Source: Ancistrus triradiatus (lineage: Eukaryota; Chordata; Actinopteri; Siluriformes; Loricariidae). Taken from it: a stretch of 64,000 nucleotides of DNA. The DNA lies in contig JAJAGP010002200.1 of assembly GCA_025084515.1 (NCBI GenBank), forward strand, positions 62,001-126,000, read 5' to 3'. The position numbers and the translations under genes were made by a program. A model generated the notes under the pieces. It saw only the letters and a program-made list of their open reading frames with translations, was not told the origin of the DNA and ran no database searches. This document shows, one piece after another, positions 54,331-64,000 of this stretch; positions within the stretch are counted from its first letter, which is position 1, and each line of letters starts with the position of its first letter.

Positions 54331-55925
54331 GAGGTACAGTGACCAGATTTTCGATGATGAAATATGGGATGATGTGTGTGCAGTATTGTAGTGTCATTCT
54401 GTTCTTCTGAGTATTCACCCAAGCTCCGCCCACTCATTCAACACACAAACAAAAAAACAGTAACTTGCTGCATCTACATGTTATCACATGGCAGGCATAC
54501 ACTATATACACACTATATTGCCACTTCTGTCCAAAATTAAACTTAGCTCCACATGTCTGGCTAAACCACTTCCAGCGTATGTTTTAGCAGAGATTTATTT
54601 ACCTTTTGAAGCTGGTCATTAAACGTACTTGTTTGTTTGTTTATCTTAGCAGTACTTCAGCCATATTGAGTGAGGGCATTACGTCACAATGGGATTGTTT
54701 TGCATCGTTTACACTTCAGAAATAAAGAAAGGAGTGTCTTTTATCGAATGTGAAATCACTAATTTTGAGCAGGGTGTATCATTACACCCCTTATTAGTCT
54801 CGATTTTGCTTGTTTTGTTTATAAACGACATGTTCCTCATACGGACGTTTGATATTTGCCGGTGGTGTAAACACAAATCTGACTTTCGACTCTCTTCGTG
54901 ATAAATTCTTAGAATTATATATGCACGATTTCATTTGTTGTCACGGTGGCTGTCTCAAAACTTTTTCCGCGTTCCTCGGTACAACTTTTGATCTATCCGC
55001 TGAGGACGTTCATTCCGGCGGCACCGCCACGTCAAGGCTGTTGCATTGTTGCCAAGGTCAGAGTGGTGTTCAGAGCTGTGTTCATTGGCCTGTGGCTATT
55101 CAATTTATTGTGAGGAGAGGGAGCTGATGAAAAGGAAATGGCTCATGGGGTAGCAAAGACTGTGGTTCAGAGAATGTGGTCTAGATGCTATTTCTCTCGG
55201 TTTGTGACTGTAGTAATCATTCTTGGGTTGCAAGAGCCAAGCGAATGTGGCAGGGATAAATGCAAGAACACAGAAATAATGGCAAAATAGGTGGAAAGAA
55301 GACTCTGGTTGTACATTTCTCGCAGGAGACCCGTAATAAAGACAAACGAGACCATCCCTTAGAAACAGGGAGAAACTAATAAGGCTTGTTGTTTTATGGT
55401 ATAAAAGTACTAAAGAATATTGGACTAAAGAATATTTATTCTATACACTTGACACTGTTCTGTTTTTCTCACAGAAATCAAGTGTAGCACTTTACCGCTT
55501 TGTATTAAAAAGCTGATTGGATGCTACAAACCAAAAATGGCTGCTTTCTTACACTAAGCTTAAATGTCATCGTCTGCCTCATGTCATTTTGTCTAAGAAG
55601 ATCATTTATTAAATTTCAGAGGTAAAACATGTTGTTTGCAGGAGAGAGCATGTTTATTAGATATAATCAGAGAAAGAACCAGGATGTGGGAACCAGACAC
55701 TACTAAGTGTTAGTTAATGATGTCATAATGAAATTTGGAAAATGGGAAACCGCATGTGCACATAAGGATCAGAAAACTGTGGAAAATCAAATAATACCTA
55801 ATATTTTTTAAAATATTTTCATTCATTAAATTGATTTCATTACGTTATCAATTTAGTACTATTACAGTATTTAAACTCAGCTAAATGCTTATTCTTTTAT
55901 GCATGAATAACTTTGAAAAGTTAGA
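54331..55925. other. No supported gene
   Basis: About 1.6 kb. A 92-codon plus frame (54849-55127) has no recognisable domain. The area 54940-55060 is GC- and CpG-richer than its surroundings. The phrase ACACTATATTGCCACTTC at 54513 resembles a Tc1 or piggyBac-type end, but no partner was found. Confidence 0.4.
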
Positions 55926-55928
55926 CAT

Positions 55929-55965
55929 TAATAATAATAATAATAATAATAACAATAATAACATC
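55929..55965. repeat. (TAA)n microsatellite
   Basis: ATTAATAATAATAATAATAA with one AAC interruption. The Asn-rich and Leu-rich frames over it are artefacts. Confidence 0.85.
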
Positions 55966-56019
55966 AGGACTGTTCCCTGGAAAACACTTTCGATGGGGTG
56001 GAACCAAGTTTGGGGTCTT

Positions 56020-56160
56020 TGCCCAGCCAGGTACCTGTTTGCCCTGCCAGGGACCATTAATGCCAAATATTGTGACTGTAGGCTGAAAACTGACTGAATT
56101 ACAATCTAGGGACCTGCCAGGGACCCGTGTGCCCTGCCAGGGAACTCAGGGGCCCCATGG
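56020..56160 (+). repeat. Short CCTGCCAGGGA repeats
   Basis: The 11-mer CCTGCCAGGGA occurs at 56043, 56113 and 56133, and related CAGCCAGGTACC occurs at 56026, in a GC-rich patch inside AT-rich DNA. No coding role seen. Confidence 0.6.
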
Positions 56161-56337
56161 GCATCAGATGACAGGTCTCGGTGTAACCTGAGCAAAACAT
56201 GCCAAATTTTGTGGAAAAAGTGAATTACAAAAAAAAAACTGAATTACAGTCAATGCTTCAAAAAAAAAAAATGTACAAAATGTGGCCAAGAAGAAGAAAA
56301 ATAAAAATAAAATCTAGAATAACAGTAGTTTGGCTTG

Positions 56338-56416
56338 GAAAATTTTTATAAATAAGAAAATATGGTGAAAAATATTACTAATAATTATCATGGTTGGCAG
56401 AAAGCCGAGAGAGCAG

Positions 56417-56447
<31 letters not shown>

Positions 56448-56510
56448 ACAATAATACTAACAACAACAATTAACAAACATTAACAACAACAACAACAACA
56501 ACAACAACCA

Positions 56511-56548
<38 letters not shown>

Positions 56549-56560
56549 GTACTAGTACTC

Positions 56561-56610
<50 letters not shown>

Positions 56611-56640
56611 GTTCTTTTTATTGTTATCAATTGAATCAAA

Positions 56641-56700
<60 letters not shown>

Positions 56701-56775
56701 CTGCTCTCTCAGATTACTGTCAACCATGATAATTATTAGTAATATTTGTCACAACATTTTGTTATTTATAAAAAT
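56338..56775. repeat. Long fold-back on (ATT)n/(AAT)n
   Basis: The left arm (56338-56440) contains TTTTTATAAATAA, ATATTACTAATAATTATCATGG and GAGAGAGCAG before an (ATT)n run. The right arm (56698-56775) contains the inverted copies CTGCTCTCTC, CCATGATAATTATTAGTAATAT and TTATTTATAAAAA after an (AAT)n run. The inner part repeats the pattern: (AAT)n at 56512-56548 can pair with (ATT)n at 56558-56609, and the outer (ATT)n at 56418-56446 with the (AAT)n at 56643-56699. The whole forms a nested palindrome. All long frames across it are poly-Ile or poly-Asn artefacts. Confidence 0.88.
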
Positions 56776-56861
56776 GATGATAGGAAAGACACTTGTGATA
56801 CTATTGTGTAAATAAATGTATTTTGTGAAATGTTTATGTTTAACACATTTTATAAAGGCAC

Positions 56862-56899
<38 letters not shown>

Positions 56900-57680
56900 T
56901 TTCATTTCAGTATTATTATTATTGCATTTAAATGTGGGAAAATAAATGGTTAAACTTCATATCTCAAATATAGCCTGTATGTGCTAATCATATCATATCC
57001 AATCAATGCAGTGTGGGTGTGAAAACGTTCCCCTTATTCTATAATTGAATATGTTATCTAGACATGGATCTATAATCTGTTTAAAAAAACATAACCGCAG
57101 TGTAGAATGCTTCTGTTATGCGATCCTGCAAACGGCCTGCTGCAGCTACCACGTTTCCTGAGCTATCTAGAGGAGGGATTTATTTTCTATGAGCGCCTCA
57201 GTAACTCAGTAAAAAGCTTTGTTCTTTTAGACGAGACAGGATGGGGCAAAATTGATTAAAATACCACCCTAAGGTGTTCAGAGAAGGGAACATGAGTGTG
57301 AAAAGGGCTGGAGATAAAGAGGATGCAGGTTACAGGCATGAGGACGCTGGCTTGATGCAAGCAATTCTCTTTTCAATAGAATAAACAAAATGAATTACGT
57401 AGTCATTGTCTCATTGTCATCCAACTTCTGTTAGGCTTCAAATGATGCGTCATTACACCGGCGTTCCCCTGTAACATCTCTCCATACAATTTTAAACTGA
57501 TTGTTCCTTCAGTGACTACAAGCTGTCAAGGAGTGAATTTCCTGAAAGCATAGCCTTCTAACTTTGTTGGTATAAATGCACTGAAACGTTTCATCACAAA
57601 AAAATGAAGTTCTAGTCATAAACGCTCTAACCCATGCAGGTCTTTCACCATGCTTCACAGTTGGGATGAGATGTTGGTGC
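56776..57680. other. AT-rich DNA with an (AAT)n run
   Basis: An (ATA)n run of about 40 bases at 56863-56900, otherwise no repeat or gene. Around 57640-57665 the phrase CCATGCTTCACAGTTGGGAT resembles the antisense of a transposase VKHG motif, but nothing around it supports an element. Confidence 0.45.
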
Positions 57681-57684
57681 TGGT

Positions 57685-57840
57685 GTCAAGTCAAATGTAT
57701 TTATATAGACCCAAAGCCCTAATTGAGTGAGCCTATGGCCACAGTGGTGATGAAAAAGTCCCTAAGTGTGAAAAGGAACAAATCTCGGGAGAACCAAGGC
57801 TCAAACAAACCAAACCTTGTTGGGCAGCTCAGATTTTTTA
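57685..57840 (+). repeat. TCAAGTCAAATGTATTTATATAG-type repeat
   Basis: Starts with GTCAAGTCAAATGTATTTATATAG and ends with AATCTCGGGAGAACCAAGGCTC and AACCTTGTTGGGC. A shortened copy of the family seen at 6771 and 44825. Confidence 0.5.
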
Positions 57841-57884
57841 TGTAAGAAACAAAGTACATTACATTTATAATACATTATATTAAT

Positions 57885-58050
57885 AGTTTAAATACACAGA
57901 AGCTAAATAAAAAATATAAAATAGAGAATTAAATAAATAGAAAAAATAATAAATAAAATGTAACCAAATAAAACATAGACTGATAAAGAGATATAAAACA
58001 ATAGTGTATATATAATAAATGAAATGAGAAAGAAATAAGAAACAAATTCC

Positions 58051-58093
<43 letters not shown>

Positions 58094-58400
58094 TAGGTTT
58101 AAATACACAGAAGATGAATAGAAAAAATTTAATACAAGAAAAGAAAATATAAATGATGAAAATATAAAAAAATAAAATAGAGGATTAAATAAATAGAAAA
58201 TATAATTAATAAAATGTAATAAAATAAAATATAGACTAATATAAAGATAAAGCAACAGTATATGTAATACATAAAATAAGAATGAAATAAGATATATGAA
58301 ACAAATTACCCAAATAATAAATTTTAATATATTAATTTAATAAAAATTAGGTTATATAGATACACAGAAGATGAATAGAAAAACTTAATTATCAGTTGTT
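57885..58400. repeat. AT-rich tandem duplication
   Basis: The block TTTAAATACACAGAAGCTAAATA (57887) recurs as TTTAAATACACAGAAGATGAATAG (58098), and a third partial copy ATACACAGAAGATGAATAG lies at 58359. Between them AGAGAATTAAATAAATAGAAAA and AGAGGATTAAATAAATAGAAAA, AAACATAGACTGATAAAG and AAATATAGACTAATATAAAG line up in order. Unit length is about 210-260 bases. A TG/TA microsatellite lies at 58055-58094. Confidence 0.75.
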
Positions 58401-58578
58401 TTGCAGAGGCTCATGGTGATGAATTGTTTGACTTTATTGTCTTGTCATATAGAAAAAACAGAACATGTTATTTGACCAGTGGCTCCTAAATGTTTGAATT
58501 AATGTTTAAATTAAATTGCATTTCCTTTTTTAACTCTCTAAAGAAATAGATTACTCTTTAAAAATAGGCTTGAATTTA

Positions 58579-59047
58579 CAGTATTGTGCAAATGTCTTAG
58601 GCCAACATTAGATTAGATATACCATTGTTTTAGCAATGGTACAATGACTGTATATAATTATTTCTCACTCTTTTTGTTAGGATACAACCAGAAAATACAA
58701 GGAAATTGTAAGTAGCATAAAAAACCCTAAAAATACCATTTTTAAGGCAAGTATTTAGTGTGACCTCCCATTACACTTGAGCAATGGCAGCATCTGGCAG
58801 CTTCATCAGGACCAATTTGTCCTTTCTACAGTCTGAAGAAAATTGATCAGAAATGGTCTTTTTGGAAGGATAGCAGGCAAAAAACACTTTTTCAGAACTG
58901 GAACATGGTGAAAAGTTTAAGATATGCTAAAGCTCACAAATATTAGAATTAATTATAGAGAAGGGGGTCCACAATATGTCATATGGTCATTATACTATAG
59001 CTAAATTAACCAATCTAATGGTGGTCCAAGACTTTTGAACTGTACTG
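58579..59047. mobile_element. Non-autonomous element, family E, copy 6, full length
   Basis: TA flanks at 58577-58578 and 59048-59049. The ends are CAGTATTGTGCAAATGTCTTAGGCC and GGTCCAAGACTTTTGAACTGTACTG. The 469-bp body has no transposase. It contains CACTTGAGCAATGGCAGCATCTGG and TTTTTGGAAGGATAGC, shared with other copies. Confidence 0.85.
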
Positions 59048-59313
59048 TATTTCTCCAGTGCGTTTTCTCTCGATGGTACTCAGGTGGCACAGCGGCAGTG
59101 CCTCCTGGCTGGGTCGGGCATCACGTCCAGATGAAACTGGCTGTGTCTCAAAGACTATGTGCAGATTGGTCCGATCACTAAAAGTGGAGACAAAAAGTGT
59201 AAAAAATCAATTTCTTGTTACCTGAGCCTCCCTACTGGAATAAACTGTATAATCACTTCTGCTATCCATCTGTAACATCTGCCTCTCTTTTGTTTCTGTC
59301 TGTCTCTCTTCAG

Positions 59314-59414
59314 GATGAGTAAGAAACACAAGCAGAAGGGTTTTACACAAGTTCTGCTGCTCTACTGCATACTCACACTCCTGCTATCACCAACCCCCAC
59401 TGTAGGTCATAAAG
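59314..59414 (+). CDS. First coding exon of a secreted or surface protein
   Basis: The intron-like sequence TCTCTTTTGTTTCTGTCTGTC ending in CTTCAG (59313) is a strong 3' splice site. The exon starts with one G, then ATG at 59315. It codes for 33 residues, MSKKHKQKGF...TVGHK, and ends after one extra base at a GTAAGC donor (59415). The peptide has a basic head (residues 2-8), a hydrophobic core (VLLLYCILTLLL, residues 13-24) and a small polar region before the exon end (SPTPTVG), which is a typical cleaved signal peptide. The downstream intron is phase 1, as is common after signal-peptide exons of modular extracellular proteins. The next exon is not in view. A 5' UTR exon must lie upstream. 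I do not recognise the gene. Confidence 0.72.
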
Positions 59415-59600
59415 GTAAGCGAGTATGCCTCTGGCTAATAAACTAAGTCATTATTAAAGTAAGAATTGCACTCAAACGTACTGTTATTCCCTAGACAAAG
59501 TGGATTTAGGGTATAGTATCGTGACATCATGCTTTCCTGTGTGGTATATGGCGGTACCTCGGGTTTCAAGGCTGTAAGACTCGGGTTGTAAGACTTTTAC
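59415..59600. other. Start of the intron downstream of the exon
   Basis: Unremarkable AT-rich intronic sequence after the donor. GGTACCTCGGGTTTCAAGG at 59572-59590 resembles the terminal sequence of Tigger-like elements (compare GGTACCTCAG at 43081), but no matching end was found. Confidence 0.45.
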
Positions 59601-59602
59601 AA

Positions 59603-59830
59603 ATACATTTTTGAAGGTTGCAAAGTATCTGTGCTCTCTGAAATGTAAATGAAATGTTGCGGCATTTGTAAGCAAGACTCAATTGTGTGAGTTCACTCAG
59701 CTTTGCAGAAGTGCCCCATTGTGCCGCACAATGATGTCCTCGTCAAACGCAAGGCTGCTTACCTGGAAAAATGAGCTTGTTGGCAGTTGAGCTTTCGTCT
59801 GGTCCAGTTAGTGCTCCAATAAAATGTAAA
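59603..59830 (+). repeat. Left copy of a sequence flanking the minisatellite
   Basis: Contains ATTTTTGAAGGTTGCAAAGTAT (59605) and, 30 bases later, GCATTTGTAAGCAAGACTCAATTGTGTGAGTTC through GTGCCCCATTGTGCCGCACAATGATG to CGTCTGGTCCAGTTAGTGCTCCA. A closely similar block lies at 63015-63481 on the other side of the minisatellite, in the same orientation. Confidence 0.85.
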
Positions 59831-59984
59831 CAATGCAAAACATTGCCCAATTCTTGTACAAGGTTTAAAAACAAAAAACTTTAGTCTCCTGCATTTAAAA
59901 GAATGTTAATAACTAGTAAAATAAGTAACAAAGTGCTATCTTAGATTGAAAATGAGACCCTGTTATGATGGACAAAAATTCCTT

Positions 59985-62900
59985 CGGTTTCCAAGCACTT
60001 CACTAATAACTGTAAACTGTACAAATATCTTTATACAAATAATATTAAACATCCCAAATCCCTTCAGTTTCCAAGCACTACACAAATATCTTCATACAAA
60101 TAACATTAAACTTCCCAATTCCAAGCACTAGACAAATAACTTTAAACTGTACAAATATCTTTATTCAAATAACATTAAACTTCCCAATTCCAAGCACTAC
60201 ACAAATAACTTTACACTACACAAATATCTTCTTACAAATAACATTAAACTTCCCAATTCCAAGCACTACACAAATAACTTTAACTTTACACCTCCCAAAT
60301 TCTTTCTTTACACTCTTCCAATACAGTAAACTTCCCAATTTTTCCAAGCACTACACAAATCACTTTATCTATACATATTTCCTACATACAAATAACATTA
60401 AACTTCCCAATTCCAACCACTACACAAATAACTTACCTACCCAATATCTTTGACTCAATAACATTAACTTCCCAATTTCCAGCACTCAACAAATAACTTT
60501 AAATCTAACAAATTTCTACATACAAATACCATTAAACTTTCCCAATTCCAAGCCCGCACTACACAATAAACGTTACACTACACAAATATTTCATACAAAT
60601 AACATTAACCTTCCAATCCACCAAGCACTACACAACTAACTTTACACTACACAAATATCTTTAACAAGAACATTAAACTTCCCAATTCCCCACACTACAC
60701 AAATACTTTCCAGTACACAAATATCTTCATACAAATAGCATTAAACTTTCCAATTCCACGCCACTACAACAATAACTTTACACTACACAAACATCTCTTA
60801 TAAATAACATTTTTTGTTTTTCACTTCCCAATCAAGCACTACATACAACAATAAACTTTAAACTTTCAAATATCTTTATTCAAATAACAGTAACATTCCC
60901 AATTCCCCAAGCACTCCACAAATAACTTTACACTACAACACAAATATCTTTAGACAATACATGAAACTTAACTTTCCTAATTCCAAGCACTACAGAATAC
61001 TTTACACTCACAATATCTTTAAGAACAAATCACATTAACCGTCCCATTCCAATCAACACTACACAATAACTTTACAACTACACAAAAATCCTTCCTATCT
61101 TCCTTACAAATAACGTTACTTCCCAATTTCCGCACTACACAATACTTTAATCTATAAATTCTACATAGCAAATAACATTAATCTTCCCATTCCAACATTA
61201 CCAATAACTTTAAACAGTAGAAAATATCTTTAGGCACATAACATTAAACTCCCAATTCCCAACCACTACACAAATAACTTCAACACGACTCAAATATCGT
61301 CATACAAATAAGCATAACGTCCAATTCAAGCACTACACAGAATAACTTTAATCGTCCACCTTTCTACAACACAAATAACATTAAACTTCCTTCCCAATTC
61401 CAGAGCACTATAAACAAAAACAAAAAACCAAACACAAAACAAATAACGTGTAACAGTAGAAATACTTAGCAAAATAAAATTAAAACTTCTATTCAGCACT
61501 ACACAATAACTTTAAACGTACAAATATCTTTCTTCAAATAAACAAGTAACTTCCTAATTCCCACCCTACAACAATACCTTTTAACCCCACACAAATGCAA
61601 AATCCTTTTTAGACAAATAACATGTAAAGCTTCCCAATTCCAAACACTACACAAATAACTTTACAGTACCAAAATCGTCATCCAAATAACATAAACTTCC
61701 CAATTCCAGCACTAACACAAATAACTTTACACTACCAAACATCTTCTTACAATAACATTCGACTTCCCTTCCCAATTCCCAAGCACTACACAATTAACTT
61801 TACACTACAAAGACACACTATCTTCAACAAATAACATTAATTAAACTTCCCCAATTCCAAGCACTACACAAATAAACTTTAACTGTACAAATATCTTTAT
61901 ACAAATAACATTAAACTCCAATTCCACCACAACCACAATAACTTACACTACAAACAACATCTTCATACAAATAGACATTAAAACTTCCCAATTTCCAAGC
62001 CTACACAAATAACCTTTACACTACACAAATATCTTCATACAAATCACATTAAACGTCCCATTCCAACGCACCGACCACAAATAACTTTACAGTACCCACA
62101 TATTCTTCATACAACTAACATTAAACTTCCCAAGTTCCAAGCACTACACAATAACTTTAATCTATCCAAATTTCTACATACAAATAACATTAAACTTCCC
62201 AATTCCAAGCACTACACAAATAACTTTACACTACACAAATATCTTTATACAAATAACATTAAACTTCCCAATTCCAAGCACTACACACATAACTTTACCC
62301 TACACAAATATCTTTATACAAATAACATTAAACCTCCCAATTCCAAGCACTACACAAACAACTTTACACTACCCAAATATATTTATACAAATAACATTAA
62401 ACTTCCCAATTCCAAGCACTACACAAACAACTTTACACTACACAAATATCTTTATACAAATAACATTAAATTTCCCAATTCCAAGCACTACACAAATAAC
62501 TTTAAACTGAACAAATATCTTCATACAAATAACATTAAACCTCCCAATTCCAAGCACTACACAAATAACTTTACACTACACAAATATCTTCATACAAATA
62601 ACATTAAACTTCCCAATTCCCTTCAGTTTCCAACACTACACAAATAAATTTAAATTACACTAATATCTTTATACAAATAACATTAAACTTCCCAAATCCC
62701 TTCAGTTTCCAACACTACACAAATAACTTTAAACTACACAAATATCTTTACACAAATAACATTAAACTTCCCAATTCCAAGCACTACACAAACAACTTTA
62801 CACTACACAAATATTTTTATACAAATAACATTAAACTTCCCAAACCCCTTCAGTTTTCAACACTACACAAATAACTTTAAACTACACAAATATCTTTACA

Positions 62901-62995
62901 CAAATAACATTAAACTTCCCAATTCCAAGCACTACACAAATATCTTTAAACTGTACAAATATCTTTATTCAAATAACATTAAACATTTAAAATCC
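59985..62995 (+). repeat. Minisatellite with a 69-bp unit, about 43 copies
   Basis: The unit is CAAATAACATTAAACTTCCC, AATTCCAAGCACTACACAAA, TAACTTTACACTACACAAAT, ATCTTTATA (62181-62249). Units repeat cleanly at 62150-62990. Some units carry an extra CCCTTCAGTTTCC (for example 60060 and 62625) that lengthens them by about 10 bases. Within each unit the phrases ACAAATAACTTTA, ACAAATATCTTTA and ACAAATAACATTA are themselves shorter repeats. From about 60240 to 62130 the units are broken by frequent single-base losses and gains. No coding frame. Confidence 0.93.
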
Positions 62996-63320
62996 CTTAA
63001 TTTTCCATGACCACACATTTTTGAAGGTTGCAAAGTATTGTCTAATTATCATTATAGAAAAAAATTGCAGAAAATATCAAGATATAATGTATTGTCAGTA
63101 TCGCACACCCTTAGATAAGAGGCATGCTCAAGAAGGTGGGATTTGAATCCTGCGCTTTCTGCTCCACAGTCCTGTACCTTAATTATTACTCAACTATTAG
63201 TCAATTAAGAAAAACACGACCATAACATTTTCTTTTTCTCTGACCACTGCAACAGAGCTGCAATCCCTAACAGGAGCTGCCGTATGAATCCACAATGTAA
63301 AGCCACGCTCAGAAAATGAA
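62996..63320. other. Spacer with a SINE fragment
   Basis: Begins with the second copy of ATTTTTGAAGGTTGCAAAGTAT (63017). A minus-strand SINE head lies at 63140-63185 (complement TACAGGACTGTGGAGCAGAAAGC and GATTCAAATCCCACC). The remaining sequence is unassigned. Confidence 0.55.
63140..63185 (-). repeat. Fragment of the tRNA-derived SINE head, minus strand
   Basis: The complement contains TTAAGGTACAGGACTGTGGAGCAGAAAG and the B box GGATTCAAATCCCACC. Only the first third of the SINE is present. Confidence 0.6.
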
Positions 63321-63481
63321 ACAGCATTTGTAAGCAAGACTCCATTGTGTGAGTTCACTCAGTTTTGCAGAAGTGCCCCATTGAGCCGCACAATGATGCC
63401 CTAGTCAAATGCAAGGCTGCTTACCTGGAAAAATAGGCTTGTTGGCGGTTGAGATTTCGTCTGGTCCAATTAGTGCTCCAG
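63320..63481 (+). repeat. Right copy of the sequence flanking the minisatellite
   Basis: GCATTTGTAAGCAAGACTCCATTGTGTGAGTTCACTCAG through GCCCCATTGAGCCGCACAATGATG to CGTCTGGTCCAATTAGTGCTCCA, closely similar to 59658-59818. Confidence 0.88.
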
Positions 63482-64000
63482 GCTTTCAGAGGGGTGTTGG
63501 GGGGGTTTGGCTTGTTCGTCCTCAAGGTGCCCATCATCTTAGCAGGAACTGGATCTGAATTAGCTTACAGGATTTCAATTGCGGGCTGATCATTTTGGTT
63601 CTGTAATTTCCCTGGGGTTTTATTTCTGGAATTGCAAATCTAGTAGCATTCAGAGCAGAAACAGCTTCTGGAGGAGGAAGGAAGAATCCTCTGTAAAAGC
63701 CGAAATTTGTAAACATAGCTGAAATTGCTCATTCGGAGCTGTGCTCCTGGATTTTCTCGATCTTTTTAATAACGTTTCTACGAAGGATTCTCGTTCGTTA
63801 CGCCTGTTTTCACCCAGAAAGAATTGGTGTGTCATGAGACAGAGTGCAATTGATATTGTTTTATAAATGATTGTTTTGCATAACGTGACCTTCAGTCCAC
63901 TTATTAAACACTGCAGTACAAGACTATCCATTCATCATAATGCAGCAATTAGAGGTGCAGCTGTATGAATAATTTAAAGTCTATTTTCCATACCCTTGGA
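63482..64000. other. No supported gene
   Basis: Two minus frames at 63534-63931 have no recognisable domain. A G-rich patch (GGGGGGGTTTGG) lies at 63499-63510. Confidence 0.4.

Noticed and set aside
56457..56815. Open frames full of Ile, Asn or Leu
   Set aside because: Each is a frame of (AAT)n or (ATT)n microsatellite DNA.
59985..62995. CRISPR-like or origin-like iterons
   Set aside because: The repeats are directly abutting 69-bp units without unique spacers, in an animal genome; a minisatellite explains all of it.

Overview
The window looks like non-coding DNA from a teleost fish nuclear genome. The evidence is the density of fish-type Tc1/mariner DNA transposons with TA target duplications, tRNA-derived SINEs ending in an eel UnaL2-type LINE tail, AT-rich low-complexity DNA and (AAT)n, (CA)n and GATA/GACA-like microsatellites. 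An otophysan such as a catfish is plausible, but the sequence alone does not settle the species. There is no bacterial operon, rRNA, functional tRNA or CRISPR array. Most long open frames are broken transposases, transposase antisense frames or low-complexity translations.

Layout. 1-7.6 kb: old interspersed repeats, a LINE reverse-transcriptase tail, three tRNA-type SINEs (two of them head to tail), fragments of two Tc1-like families and an interrupted inverted-repeat element. 7.6-19.7 kb: three nearly full-length copies of one Tc1 family (one plus, two minus), one 0.44 kb non-autonomous element, and a truncated element of a second Tc1 family split by a 1.3 kb insertion. 20.2-22.1 kb: two different Tc1-like relics lying back to back. 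23.7-32 kb: a dense cluster with a complete but internally deleted Tc1 element, a degraded Tc1 element apparently split by another Tc1, and a Tigger/pogo-like element that holds another Tc1 plus a 0.75 kb nearly pure purine tract. 32.4-41 kb: a DD34E Tc1 relic split by a SINE with a clean 6-bp target duplication, another SINE, a LINE-like fragment, and a Tc1 copy carrying a 0.9 kb insert. 41-53 kb: a second Tigger-like copy without the purine tract, a SINE-like minus-strand repeat, two more Tc1 copies and a Tc1 nested inside a non-autonomous element. 53-59 kb: hAT-like and LINE-like remnants, a 435-bp fold-back built on (AAT)n, and an AT-rich tandem duplication. 59.3-63.5 kb: the one convincing host coding exon, then a 3 kb minisatellite with a 69-bp unit flanked by related sequence.

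The only host coding sequence I can defend is a 101-bp plus-strand exon at 59314-59414. It has a polypyrimidine tract and AG before it, an ATG one base in, a typical signal peptide, and a GTAAGC donor in phase 1. The window is therefore probably the upstream region or large introns around the first coding exon of a secreted or cell-surface protein on the plus strand; I cannot name the gene.

I found no convincing new biological system. The best leads are structural: the purine tract present in one Tigger-like copy and absent from its sister, the layered fold-back, the minisatellite next to the exon with an indel-rich middle that may be an assembly problem, and several nested insertions that give relative ages of transposon families.
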